Assembly: GCA_024233085.1 (NCBI GenBank)
Contig: JACKQC010000002.1
Coordinates: 590,565 to 654,564 of the forward strand
Origin: Akkermansiaceae bacterium
Lineage (GTDB): Bacteria > Verrucomicrobiota > Verrucomicrobiia > Verrucomicrobiales > DEV007
DNA length: 64,000 nt
Direction of reading: 5' to 3'
Below, piece by piece: positions 51,043 through 59,796 of the stretch. Position numbers and translations under genes: made by a program. Under the pieces are notes generated by a model. That model was not told the origin of the DNA and did not search any database. It saw only the letters and a list, made by a program, of their open reading frames with translations. Position 1 is the first letter of the stretch. Each line of letters starts with the position of its first letter.

Positions 51043-51645
51043 ATGGCTCTCGAAAAAATCGTCACCGTCACCGGCAAAGCCGTTTCCGTGCCCGGCTCGG
51101 ACATCGACACCGACCGCATCATCCCGGCGCGCTTCATGAAATGCGTCACCTTCGACGGACTCGGCGAGTACCTCTTCTACGATGTCCGCCATCACGAGGA
51201 CGGCACGCCGAAGACGCATCCGCTCAACGATCCGAAGCACGCCGGGGCCTCGATCCTGCTCAGCGGGGTGAATTTCGGCTGCGGCAGTTCCCGGGAGCAC
51301 GCGCCGCAGGCCCTGCACAAGGCGGGGTTCCGCGCCGTGATCGCCCAGAGTTTCGCGGAGATCTTCTTCGGCAACTGCGCCACGCTGGGCATGCCCTGCG
51401 CCGCCGCCACGGCCGAGGATATCGAGAAACTCGCCGCCGCCGTCGAGGCGAATCCCGTTCTGGAAGTGACCATCGACGTCGAGAAAAACCGCGTCTTTTT
51501 CGGCGACGACAATTTCACGGTGAACATCCCCGACAGCGCCCGGGAGGCCTTCCTCGCCGGCCAGTGGGATCCCATCGGAGAGCTGCTCGAAGGCGAGGCC
51601 AACGTCGCGAATACGGCCGGAGCGCTGTCTTATATGGGGGCGTGA
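51043..51645 (+). CDS. leuD: 3-isopropylmalate dehydratase small subunit
   Basis: The swivel-domain partner of LeuC. The 200-residue protein has G-S-D-I-D-T-D-R-I-I-P-A-R-F near residue 18 and N-F-G-C-G-S-S-R-E-H-A near 72, both diagnostic. Length is normal. The 3' end overlaps the GTG of the next small gene, suggesting coupling. The leuC-leuD gap contains a GACAGGATT-type tract (50922-50940). Confidence 0.95.
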   Translation: MALEKIVTVTGKAVSVPGSDIDTDRIIPARFMKCVTFDGLGEYLFYDVRHHEDGTPKTHPLNDPKHAGASILLSGVNFGCGSSREHAPQALHKAGFRAVIAQSFAEIFFGNCATLGMPCAAATAEDIEKLAAAVEANPVLEVTIDVEKNRVFFGDDNFTVNIPDSAREAFLAGQWDPIGELLEGEANVANTAGALSYMGA

Positions 51646-52040
51646 AGGATGGATTCACGGCGGTGGACGCGTTCGAGATCATCGGTTCCGCATTCAGAGT
51701 CTTTGTCCACGCCGCCTTGGTGGGAGGCGGCGCCGCAGTGGCGTCGCGCCGATTTTTCAGGACCGATCACACGGCAGTCTTAATTTGGATCGCCTACCCA
51801 TTGGCGGTCCTGGGCGCGTTTCAGTTGTTGATGCTGGCGCAAGAAGCCATCATCGCACACTACGGCGCGAACAAATACGAGGTGGATGCCTTTCATCTCC
51901 GAATTCTTTCGGGTCACTACCGGGTGTTTTATTGGATCAATGTTGTTGGGGTCATCGCAACTCAGGCGCTTTGGTTCCGTTGCGTTTGGCATTCGGGGTG
52001 GTTTCTGTTTCTGCTGGGCGGAATTCTTTCGTTTGTCTGA
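51642..52040 (+). CDS. Hypothetical small membrane protein
   Basis: A 132-residue product from GTG 51642, overlapping the leuD stop by 4 bp. Membrane helices are at about 10-25, 45-68, 90-108 and 112-130. It contains charged and aromatic loops (Y-G-A-N-K-Y-E-V-D-A-F-H) but no known domain. GC is lower than in leuD, so the overlap may reflect a later insertion rather than an operon role. Confidence 0.55.
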   Translation: MKDGFTAVDAFEIIGSAFRVFVHAALVGGGAAVASRRFFRTDHTAVLIWIAYPLAVLGAFQLLMLAQEAIIAHYGANKYEVDAFHLRILSGHYRVFYWINVVGVIATQALWFRCVWHSGWFLFLLGGILSFV

Positions 52041-52144
52041 GCTTCCGTCTCATCGCAATCTTGTCCGCAACGGCGTTTCCGGCGGAATGCGGGCCGACTT
52101 CCGTGCGCCTGAACCCCGAATCGGGAGTTTCTAGTTCGATCGAA

Positions 52145-52247
52145 AAACGCCAACGGCGTTTCGGACCTCAGCCCAGGGTTGAGGAGCGAAGCGGAACTAC
52201 CCTGCGTTTCCAGAACCCTGTCAGCCCGCCAAACCCTGAAAGGGTTT
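52145..52247. repeat. Palindrome cluster related to the one at 23.1 kb
   Basis: Contains AAACGCC-AAC-GGCGTTT (52145-52161), the inverted-loop twin of 23246-23262, a CCTCA/TGAGG stem at about 52166-52184 and AAACCCT-GAA-AGGGTTT (52231-52247). All stems have 3-nt loops or nearly so. It fills the gap between two convergent genes (52041-52277). Confidence 0.7.
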
Positions 52248-52277
52248 CGAACGATCCGAGCGCGCGACTTTCTCCCC

Positions 52278-52580
52278 TCACCGCAACACCCCGCGCGGCA
52301 CCCAGCCGACGGCGAGATCGTCCAACTGAACCTCGGCGAATCCGAGGTGGTTGCGCAAAAAGCGGACCTTCTCGCCGCGGGCGAGGATGCGGCCAGGGAT
52401 GCCGGTGCCCGGCCCGGAGCCCGGCTGGTTTCCGAACCAGAACGGCGTCAGATGCGAGGCCACCGTGCGGTTTGGCGTCCAGGCGGAGGGGTTCGCGGCG
52501 CGCGGCGAGGCGCAGCCCGACAAACCCAGCGTGACGGCGAGGGCGGGAACGGCGAGAAAAAACGCGGCGGATCGAATCAT
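52278..52580 (-). CDS. Small lipoprotein with SH3-like segment
   Basis: A 100-residue lipoprotein from ATG 52580, with lipobox L-G-L-S-G-C at about residues 19-24. The C-terminal part (G-E-K-V-R-F-L-R-N-H-L-G-F-A-E-V-Q-L-D-D-L-A-V-G-W-V-P) resembles a bacterial SH3-like fold, often involved in cell-wall binding. Function otherwise unknown. It is divergent from the large cytochrome-type gene at 52754. Confidence 0.7.
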   Translation of the reverse strand: MIRSAAFFLAVPALAVTLGLSGCASPRAANPSAWTPNRTVASHLTPFWFGNQPGSGPGTGIPGRILARGEKVRFLRNHLGFAEVQLDDLAVGWVPRGVLR

Positions 52581-52753
52581 GACGGCAAAGATGCCGCCAA
52601 AGAACGGGGCCGGCCAGCTCCCGCATGCGGTTCGCGGGAAATTTCCGAAAAAAATTTTCCGGTCCCGCAACGGGGTGACCGATCCCGGGTTATACTCCCT
52701 CGCGAGCCGCCACGATCTTTCGGCGGATCGTTGCGTCATCTTTTTCCCGGTCC

Positions 52754-55282
52754 ATGAAAATCCGTCGCTTGCCTCTCCTCCCCGTTGCGTCCCTCGCGGT
52801 GGGGCTCTGTCTGGTTCCCTTCGCCGGTCGGGGCGCGGACCTGAAACCCGAGGAATCCGCCTTTTTCGAGGCCAAAGTGCGGCCCCTGCTGGTGAAGCAT
52901 TGCTACGAGTGCCATTCGAGGGACGCCGAAAAGATCAAGGGCGGTCTCGTCCTGGATACGCGAGAGGGCTGGATGGCCGGCGGCGATTCGGGCGAAGTGA
53001 TCGAGCCGGGCAAACCTGAGAAAAGCCTGCTCGTCGAAACGATTCACCATGGAGATCCGGACCTCGCGATGCCGCCGAAGTACAAGCTCGCCGACGCCGA
53101 TATCGAGACGCTGGAGGAATGGATTCGGATCGGCGCCCCCGATCCCCGCGCTGGGAAAGCCATCGCCAAGACCGGCGGGATCGACCTGGAAAAAGGGCGG
53201 CAACACTGGGCTTTTCAACCGATCGCCAACCCGAAGCCGCCTCAGGTCAAAAACGCGGCGTGGGTGAAGGAAGACCTCGACCGCTTCATCCTCGCGAAGC
53301 AGGAAGCCGCCGGCGTGAAGAGCGCGCCGGACGCCGATCGGTTCACCCTGATCCGGCGGGTGTCGCTCGATCTCGCCGGCCTGCCCCCGACTCCGGAGGA
53401 AGTCGCCGCTTTTGTGAACGATCCCGCGCCGGACGACGAAGCCTACGCGAAAGTGGTGGACCGGCTGCTGGCGAGCGCGCGTTTCGGCGAACGCTGGGGA
53501 CGTCACTGGCTCGATGTCGTGCGCTACGCGGACTCGGTCGGCCGCACCCGGAATGTGCCCTTTCCCTACGCCTGGCGTTACCGGAACTACGTCATCGACG
53601 CCTTCAACGCCGACAAGCCCTTCGATCGTTTCCTGACCGAGCAGCTCGCCGGCGACCTGCTGCCGGCCGGAAATCCGGCGCAAACCGAGGAACAACTCGT
53701 CGCCACCGGCTTTCTCGCGCTCGGGTCCATGGACCTCAACGAGCGCGACACCGAGCAGTTCCGGCTCGACCGCATCGACGACCAGGTCGACACCCTCGGG
53801 CGGTCCGTGATGGCTTTGACGGCGGGCTGCGCGCGCTGTCACGACCACAAGTTCGACCCCCTCGAGCAGCGCGACTATTACGCGTTGGCCGGCATTTTCG
53901 CGAGCACCCGGACCCTCAGCGGCCAGAAGAACAAGGGCGGCGGAAACAAGAATTACTTCGACTCCAGCCTGCTGGTCTCGATCGATCCGAAAAAATCCGC
54001 CGAAGCCGCCGAGGCGCGCGCCTCGGAAAACCGGGAAAACGCCGCGAGCCGCCGGCAGATCGCCGAGCTGCGCGAAAAGATCGCCAAACTCTCCCGGCAG
54101 GCGCGGAACGACCCCAAGTCGGCCAAGAATCTCCGCCAGGAAATCGCGACCTCCCGCCAGAGACTGGCCCAGCTCGAAAAAAGCGCCGGCGACTCGCCGA
54201 GCCGGCCCGCCCAGAAAAAGAAAAAGAACCAGCCCGGCGAAAAAGTCGACCTCGACGCCCCGCTTGCCATGGCGGCGGTGGACGGCGAGATCGAAAACCT
54301 CGCCCTCCGCGTCCGGGGCGAGCCGGATATGAAAGGCGACGTCATCCCGCGCGGATTTCCCGCCGTCCTGTGCGCGAAATCGGAGGCCTCCACCGCCGCG
54401 GCGGCGCTTCCCGAGGACGCCAGCGGCCGCCTCGAACTGGCGAAATGGCTCACCGATCCCGCCCACCCGCTCACCGCGCGCGTCATGGCCAACCGCGTCT
54501 GGAGCCATCTCTTCGGGCGCGGCATCGTGCCGACGGTGGACAATTTCGGCGCGATGGGCGAGGCGCCCACGCATCCCGAGCTGCTCGATCACCTGGCGAG
54601 CCGCTTCGTCGCCGGCGGCTGGTCGGTCAAAGGGCTCGTCCGCGACATCGTGCTCAGCCACACCTACCGGCTCGGCAGCGAAGCCGTCGAAGCCTCCGTC
54701 GCCGCCGACGAGGCCAACACCCTTTACTGGCGCATGAACCTGCGCCGCCTCGAGGCCGAGACGATCCGCGATTCGCTGCTCCTCTCGGCCGGCCGGCTCG
54801 ACACGGACCGCCCCGACGGCGCGCCCTTCGACCAGGCCGCCGCCGCCGAGCTGGGCAAGAACGCCGGCAAGCGCGGCAAGGCCTCCGATCCCGTCGCGTC
54901 GGCCGTCCGCAGCGTCTATCTGCCGGTTTTCCGGTCGAAGTTGCCCGGCATGTTCACCGTGTTCGACTTCGCCGAGCCCGATCAGGTCAACGGCCATCGC
55001 GACGTCACCACCGTGGCGCCCCAGGCCCTTTTCATGCTGAACAACGAGTTCGTCATCGACTGCGCCGACCGCGCCGCCGACCGCCTGCTGGCCCGCGAGA
55101 CGTTGAAAACCGACGCCGACCGCGTCGTTTTCGCCTACGCCGACACCCTGTGCCGCAAGCCCTCGGCGGCCGAGCGGGAAAACGCCGCCGCCTTCCTCTC
55201 CGCGGGCGAGGATTCCAGGCAGACCTGGAGCGCCTTCCTGCAGGCCCTGTATTCCTCCGCCGAATTCCGCTACGCGCGCTGA
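52754..55282 (+). CDS. Exported planctomycete-type cytochrome c/DUF1549/DUF1553 protein
   Basis: An 842-residue secreted protein with a signal peptide (about residues 1-28). The order of domains is cytochrome c-like PSCyt1 (C-Y-E-C-H near residue 52), DUF1549 (about 160-370, with R-V-S-L-D-L-A-G-L-P-P-T and R-D-D-R-like E-R-D-T-E-Q-F-R-L-D), a helical Lys/Gln-rich linker, then DUF1553 (about 560-830, with N-R-V-W-S-H-L-F-G-R and F-D-F-A-E-P-D). Such proteins are highly multiplied in planctomycetes and verrucomicrobia. They are usually paired with a DUF1501 gene, as here, 32 bp downstream. Their role, thought to involve polysaccharide use, is not established. Confidence 0.92.
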   Translation: MKIRRLPLLPVASLAVGLCLVPFAGRGADLKPEESAFFEAKVRPLLVKHCYECHSRDAEKIKGGLVLDTREGWMAGGDSGEVIEPGKPEKSLLVETIHHGDPDLAMPPKYKLADADIETLEEWIRIGAPDPRAGKAIAKTGGIDLEKGRQHWAFQPIANPKPPQVKNAAWVKEDLDRFILAKQEAAGVKSAPDADRFTLIRRVSLDLAGLPPTPEEVAAFVNDPAPDDEAYAKVVDRLLASARFGERWGRHWLDVVRYADSVGRTRNVPFPYAWRYRNYVIDAFNADKPFDRFLTEQLAGDLLPAGNPAQTEEQLVATGFLALGSMDLNERDTEQFRLDRIDDQVDTLGRSVMALTAGCARCHDHKFDPLEQRDYYALAGIFASTRTLSGQKNKGGGNKNYFDSSLLVSIDPKKSAEAAEARASENRENAASRRQIAELREKIAKLSRQARNDPKSAKNLRQEIATSRQRLAQLEKSAGDSPSRPAQKKKKNQPGEKVDLDAPLAMAAVDGEIENLALRVRGEPDMKGDVIPRGFPAVLCAKSEASTAAAALPEDASGRLELAKWLTDPAHPLTARVMANRVWSHLFGRGIVPTVDNFGAMGEAPTHPELLDHLASRFVAGGWSVKGLVRDIVLSHTYRLGSEAVEASVAADEANTLYWRMNLRRLEAETIRDSLLLSAGRLDTDRPDGAPFDQAAAAELGKNAGKRGKASDPVASAVRSVYLPVFRSKLPGMFTVFDFAEPDQVNGHRDVTTVAPQALFMLNNEFVIDCADRAADRLLARETLKTDADRVVFAYADTLCRKPSAAERENAAAFLSAGEDSRQTWSAFLQALYSSAEFRYAR

Positions 55283-55314
55283 AAAAAATTTTCCGTCCCC
55301 GACCCAAACCGACC

Positions 55315-56715
55315 ATGAAAACCTGTGGCGACATTTACGTGCCCCGCACCCGGCGGGATTTCCTCCAGTCCACCGCCGCCGGATTCGGCTGGCTCGCCTT
55401 TGCCGGGCTGAACGCCTCGAACGCCCGCGCCGAGGCCTTCCGCGATCCGCTCGCCGCCAAGGCGCCGCATTTCGCGCCCAGGGCGAAGCGGGTGATCTTT
55501 CTCTTCATGCAGGGCGGTCCCAGCCACCTCGACACCTTCGACTGGAAACCGGATCTCGCCGCCGCCAACGGCAAGTCCGTCGAGATGGACTACGGCGCCA
55601 AGGGCGCCCAGCGCGGCAACCTGCTGGCGCCCCAGTTCAGGTTCAATCCCGCCGGAAAGAGCGGCCTGCCGATCAGCGAACTGTTCCCGGAGCTGAGCCG
55701 CCACGCGGACGATCTCTGCCTGCTCAACGGCATGAACACCTCCAACGCCGCCCATCCCCAGGCCTCGATCGCCCTGCACACCGGCAGCGTGAATTTCGTC
55801 CGTCCCTCGATGGGGTCGTGGGTCGTGTACGGGCTCGGCACCGAAAATCAGAACCTGCCCGGTTTTGTCACCATCAACCCCGTCGGCAACGTCGGCGGCG
55901 CGCAGAACTACGGCTCGTCCTTCCTGCCCGCCTCCTACCAGGGCACACGCATCGACACCGCCGCCGGCGGCATCGCCAACATCCGCAACCGCCGGCTCGA
56001 CGACGACGCGCAGCGCCGCCAGATCGACCTGATCCAGTCGATGAACCGCGAGTTCGCCGCCGCGCAGCCCGACAACCCGGAGCTGGAGGGCGTCATCCAA
56101 TCCTACGAGCTGGCCTACAAGATGCAGAGTTCGGTGCCCGAAGTGCTCAGCCTCGACGCCGAGAAGGCCGCGGTCCGCGAGCGCTACGGGATGAACGACT
56201 CCGCCACCGAGGATTTCGGCGCCCAATGTCTCATGGCCCGCCGCCTCGCCGAGGCCGGGGTGCGTTTCATCCAGATCAGCAAGGGCGGCTGGGACCAGCA
56301 CAACAACCTGAAAAGCGCCCTGACCCGCAACTGCGGGGCCATCGACAAACCCATCGCCGCGCTGCTTCAGGATTTGAAGGACCGCGACATGCTCCGGGAC
56401 ACCCTCGTCATTTGGGGCGGCGAATTCGGCCGCAGTCCGCAGGGCCAGAACAACGCCGGCGACGGTCGCCGGCACAACAACCGCGGCTACTCCATGTGGA
56501 TGGCCGGCGGCGGCGTGAAGAGCGGCATTCGCCACGGCTCGACCGACGAGATCGGCGGCACCGCCGTCGAGGGCAAGATCGACACCCACGACCTCCACGC
56601 CACGATTCTGCACCTGCTCGGGATCGAGCACACGAAACTCACCTACCGCTACGCGGGCCGCGACTTCCGGCTCACCGACGTTTACGGCGAGGTGGCGAAG
56701 GAAATCATCGCGTGA
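55315..56715 (+). CDS. Tat-exported DUF1501 protein
   Basis: A 466-residue protein of the alkaline-phosphatase/sulfatase-like fold family DUF1501. Signals include a twin-arginine segment (T-R-R-D-F-L-Q-S near residue 12), then L-F-M-Q-G-G-P-S-H-L-D-T-F-D near 65, and W-G-G-E-F-G-R-S-P near 370, with T-H-D-L-H-A-T near 420. These residues resemble metal ligands of the phosphatase fold. It partners the DUF1549/1553 gene and likely shares a transcript. The 3' end overlaps the convergent gene by 11 bp. Confidence 0.92.
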   Translation: MKTCGDIYVPRTRRDFLQSTAAGFGWLAFAGLNASNARAEAFRDPLAAKAPHFAPRAKRVIFLFMQGGPSHLDTFDWKPDLAAANGKSVEMDYGAKGAQRGNLLAPQFRFNPAGKSGLPISELFPELSRHADDLCLLNGMNTSNAAHPQASIALHTGSVNFVRPSMGSWVVYGLGTENQNLPGFVTINPVGNVGGAQNYGSSFLPASYQGTRIDTAAGGIANIRNRRLDDDAQRRQIDLIQSMNREFAAAQPDNPELEGVIQSYELAYKMQSSVPEVLSLDAEKAAVRERYGMNDSATEDFGAQCLMARRLAEAGVRFIQISKGGWDQHNNLKSALTRNCGAIDKPIAALLQDLKDRDMLRDTLVIWGGEFGRSPQGQNNAGDGRRHNNRGYSMWMAGGGVKSGIRHGSTDEIGGTAVEGKIDTHDLHATILHLLGIEHTKLTYRYAGRDFRLTDVYGEVAKEIIA

Positions 56716-57136
56716 CCGGCGGCGGAGACGGCGAATAGCGGATCGCCGCCTCGGCGGGCACCTCCGCCTCGAAGAGCGTTTCGCGGCCCGTCTCGTCCAC
56801 GGCGAGATAGCTCCACTTCACCGGGTTCAGCACCGAGCCGAAGGCGAAGTGCCAGTTCGGATCGCAAACCGCCACCGCCCCCGGTTCCAGCCAGCCGTCT
56901 TCGGAGAGGCCGTCCCCGTCGTCGCCGAACCATTGGAGGAAGTCCGCGTTTCCCAGGGGACGGTTGCGGACATTGATCCCGTGCCATTTGCCGTCGTCGA
57001 GGTAGTAGAACTCGAACCAGACCACCCGCATCCGTCTGTCCGAGTCATTGTGGACCTCCGTGCGGTAGAGCCAGACATCCTGGGTCATCGTTCCCCTGGA
57101 GGGATCGTTTTGATGGAAGATGTGCCGGACTCGCAT
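56705..57136 (-). CDS. Hypothetical protein
   Basis: A 143-residue soluble beta-rich protein from ATG 57136 (longer in-frame starts to 57175 are possible). It contains D-V-W-L-Y-R-T-E-V-H-N-D-S-D and V-V-W-F-E-F-Y-Y-L-D-D-G, suggestive of a beta-sandwich. No family is recognised. It is convergent with the DUF1501 gene, with an 11-bp overlap. Confidence 0.6.
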   Translation of the reverse strand: MRVRHIFHQNDPSRGTMTQDVWLYRTEVHNDSDRRMRVVWFEFYYLDDGKWHGINVRNRPLGNADFLQWFGDDGDGLSEDGWLEPGAVAVCDPNWHFAFGSVLNPVKWSYLAVDETGRETLFEAEVPAEAAIRYSPSPPPVTR

Positions 57137-57168
57137 GACAGCGGCCATTTTCCCGGCGCAAAGCCGAT

Positions 57169-57209
57169 GAGTCAACAGGGTATGGTCGGGGACCCAACCC
57201 TGTTGGGTC
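57169..57209. repeat. 41-bp double palindrome, copy 7
   Basis: Half-sites 57169-57187 and 57191-57209 with a GGG spacer; the second half is a perfect match to the consensus (GACCCAACCCTGTTGGGTC). Lies upstream of the gene at 57136 and downstream of rpmB. Confidence 0.85.
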
Positions 57210-57289
57210 GTCGATTCGCGATGTTCCCCGGCGGAAAACGCGGGGCTTCCGAGCGCCAGCTTCCAACGGAAGGCGTCTCGACCGTGACC

Positions 57290-57553
57290 TCAGATCAGGC
57301 CGGCTTCCTTGAGCGTCTTGTAGGCGCCGTTTTTCGTCACCGTCTTCAGGCCGCGGGCGCTGATGCGGACGCGAACGAAGCGGCCGAGTTCCGGCACCCA
57401 GATGCGCTTTTCCCGGAGGTTGGGCTTGAACTGGCGTTTCACCGTCTTGGTGACGTGGCGGCCGACCCCGCCCTTTTTCTTGGCGAGACCGCTACGATGG
57501 ATTCTCCGGCCCGAGGAAACGCGGGCTCCGGTGATGCTGCAAACACGTGCCAT
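57290..57553 (-). CDS. rpmB: Ribosomal protein bL28
   Basis: An 87-residue component of the large ribosomal subunit. Typical sequence A-R-V-C-S-I-T-G near the start, then K-x-K-R-Q-F-K-P-N-L and W-V-P-E-L-G-R-F-V-R-V-R-I-S-A-R-G-L-K-T in the middle. Basic, full length. The Cys at residue 5 is consistent with other L28 proteins, some of which bind zinc with more Cys; only one Cys is seen here, so this is the zinc-free type. Confidence 0.96.
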   Translation of the reverse strand: MARVCSITGARVSSGRRIHRSGLAKKKGGVGRHVTKTVKRQFKPNLREKRIWVPELGRFVRVRISARGLKTVTKNGAYKTLKEAGLI

Positions 57554-57654
57554 AACAACGAGAAAAGTTCGGGTTCAAGCAAAGGCGCCGCCGCCGCCGG
57601 ATCGGGCCGGGCACGGTGACGCGGGCGGGCAATGTCCGTGGATTTGTCTTGGGG

Positions 57655-58401
57655 TCAAGCGACTTCTTTTGGATCGAAAGCTTCCAGCGCGGCGCGCTGC
57701 AGGACCGCCAGATCGGACACGCCTTTCTTCGCGAGCCCGAGCATTTCGAGCATCTGCGGCTCGGAAAAAGTCGCCTCTTCGCCCGAGCCCTGCACTTCGA
57801 TCAGGTTGAGGTCCTCGGTCATCACGTAGTTGAAGTCCACCGAGGCGTCCTTGTCTTCGTGGTAGTTGAGATCGAGCACGCAGCGGTCCTCGAAAATTCC
57901 GGTGCTGACCGCCACGGCGAGCTGTTTCAGGGGCGAGCGGGTGAGTTTCCCGGCCGCGATGAGCCGGCGAAAGGCCATTTCCGCCGCCACGGCCGCGCCG
58001 GTGATGGAGGCCGTCCGGGTGCCGCCGTCGGCGCGCAGCACGTCGCAGTCCACCCACAGCGTGCGCTGCCCGAGCGCCTCGAGATCGACCACCGCCCGCA
58101 GCGACCGGCCGATGAGACGCTGGATCTCCGTGCTGCGGCCGTCGACGCGGCCCCGGGAACTGTCGCGCGGTTTGCGGTCCAGCGTCGAATAGGGAAGCAT
58201 GCTGTATTCGGCCGTCAGCCAGCCGCCGGGCACATTTTGCTGCAACATCCAGCGGGGCACCGACTCCTCGATTGTCACCGCGCAAATGACCTGGGTGTTG
58301 CCGAAGGAGACGAGGACCGATCCGGTCGCGTGCGGAGCGATGTCCGCCTGAAAAGTCACCGTCCGCACCTCGTCGGGGGTTCTGCCGTCGATTCGTGTCA
58401 T
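57655..58401 (-). CDS. rph: Ribonuclease PH
   Basis: Phosphorolytic 3' exoribonuclease that trims tRNA ends. The 248-residue protein opens R-I-D-G-R-T-P-D-E-V-R and has G-S-V-L-V-S-F-G near 27, the phosphate-binding S-S-R-G-R-V-D-G-R-S-T-E near 82, and the Asp region D-C-D-V-L-R-A-D-G-G-T-R near 117. Length is normal. About 100 bp from rpmB, same direction, with a tRNA gene in the same region (63853). Confidence 0.95.
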   Translation of the reverse strand: MTRIDGRTPDEVRTVTFQADIAPHATGSVLVSFGNTQVICAVTIEESVPRWMLQQNVPGGWLTAEYSMLPYSTLDRKPRDSSRGRVDGRSTEIQRLIGRSLRAVVDLEALGQRTLWVDCDVLRADGGTRTASITGAAVAAEMAFRRLIAAGKLTRSPLKQLAVAVSTGIFEDRCVLDLNYHEDKDASVDFNYVMTEDLNLIEVQGSGEEATFSEPQMLEMLGLAKKGVSDLAVLQRAALEAFDPKEVA

Positions 58402-58571
58402 GGGTCGGAAATTCCCGATTTCACGGGCCGTTGCAAGCGATTCCCGGTTGCGACTCCGTGAAAATTGGCGACTCTAAGCGCCCGTTTTCCGCGGGTGAAA
58501 TCGGATTTTTACAAACGGACGACGGGCGAAAGGGAGCCCCTCCGGGGAGACTGGCGAATGGTGCATGCGAC

Positions 58572-59762
58572 ATGAGGGAGTGGCTGGAGAGATTCGAGCA
58601 GTTTGCGATCGACGTCATCATGGACCGTCGTCGCGGGAAACGCGCGGCCGCCTTCCGCGTGTTTCTCGGCGCCATGTCGAAGCTCTACGGCGGCGTGGTC
58701 GATCTGCGGCTCTGGCTTTACCGCAATCGCCTTCTCCGCGAGCGGAATCTCGGCTGCCTCGTCGTCAGCATCGGAAATCTCACCGTCGGCGGCACCGGCA
58801 AGACCCCGGTGGTGGAGAAATTCGCCCGCGCCCTCCAGGACGGCGGCCGGCGCGTCGCCATTCTCAGCCGCGGCTACAAATCGGTGAAACAGCCGCTCCT
58901 CAAGCGAATCGTCGGCAAACTCCAGGGCAAGAACGAAATCAACCCGCCCCGTGTCGTCAGCGACGGCCGGCGCCTGCTGCTGGACTCGAAAACCGCCGGT
59001 GACGAACCCTACATGCTGGCCGCCAACCTCAAGGACGTGCCGGTGATCGTCGACAAGGATCGCGTGAAAAGCGGCAAGCACGCCATCGCCGATCTCAATG
59101 TCGATACCCTCCTGCTCGACGACGGCCTGCAATACCTGAAGCTCCGTCACCGCCTCGACATCGTGCTGGTCGATCGCTGGCAGCCCTTCGGCACGGAAAG
59201 ACTCCTGCCCCGCGGCACCCTGCGCGAGCCGGCGAAAAATCTCCGGCGCGCCAGCTACATCTTCATCACGAAATGCAACGGCCAACCGAATGACGAACTG
59301 AAGGAGCGCATCCGGAAATACAACCGCACCGCCGAGATCATCGAGTGCGAGCACAAGCCGCTCTTTCTCCAGCACATCGAGACCCGCGAGGAACGGCCGC
59401 TCGACTCGCTGAAGGACAAGCGCGTCGGCACCATCTCCGCCATCGCCGTGCCGGAGAGCTTCGAGAACGGCATCCAGAAACTCGGCGCGAAAGTGGTGGC
59501 GACGAAACGCTTCCTCGATCATCACCGCTTCACCGAGCAGGAAATCCTCACCTTCATCAATTGCTGCGTCGAGAGCGAGGTGGACATGATCCTCACCACC
59601 GAGAAGGACTCCGTCCGCTTTCCCCGCCTGCCGCGGCTCGACGTGCCGATCTATTTCCTGCGCGTCGAGATCGGAATTCTCAGCAACGAGGAAAGCTTCG
59701 AGGAATGCATCCACCGCATCTGCCAGCCGCGCCCCATCGTGCCGGCGAGGCGGTTTTTCTGA
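58572..59762 (+). CDS. lpxK: Tetraacyldisaccharide 4'-kinase
   Basis: Phosphorylates lipid A precursor at the inner membrane. The 396-residue protein has an N-terminal amphipathic region and then V-V-S-I-G-N-L-T-V-G-G-T-G-K-T-P near residue 66, the P-loop-like motif of LpxK, and L-S-R-G-Y near 98. D-D-G-L-Q near 178 is also diagnostic. I chose ATG 58572; the open frame upstream overlaps the rph promoter region. This gene shows that the host makes lipid A. Confidence 0.93.
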   Translation: MREWLERFEQFAIDVIMDRRRGKRAAAFRVFLGAMSKLYGGVVDLRLWLYRNRLLRERNLGCLVVSIGNLTVGGTGKTPVVEKFARALQDGGRRVAILSRGYKSVKQPLLKRIVGKLQGKNEINPPRVVSDGRRLLLDSKTAGDEPYMLAANLKDVPVIVDKDRVKSGKHAIADLNVDTLLLDDGLQYLKLRHRLDIVLVDRWQPFGTERLLPRGTLREPAKNLRRASYIFITKCNGQPNDELKERIRKYNRTAEIIECEHKPLFLQHIETREERPLDSLKDKRVGTISAIAVPESFENGIQKLGAKVVATKRFLDHHRFTEQEILTFINCCVESEVDMILTTEKDSVRFPRLPRLDVPIYFLRVEIGILSNEESFEECIHRICQPRPIVPARRFF

Positions 59763-59796
59763 AAGCGGGGCGGAAGAGACGGGCGGATCGTCGGGT

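Noticed and set aside
53119..56715. A 1198-codon plus-strand frame spanning two genes
   Set aside because: Its first two thirds is an Arg/Pro-rich shadow of the DUF1549/DUF1553 gene; only the last third is real and corresponds to the DUF1501 gene starting at 55315.
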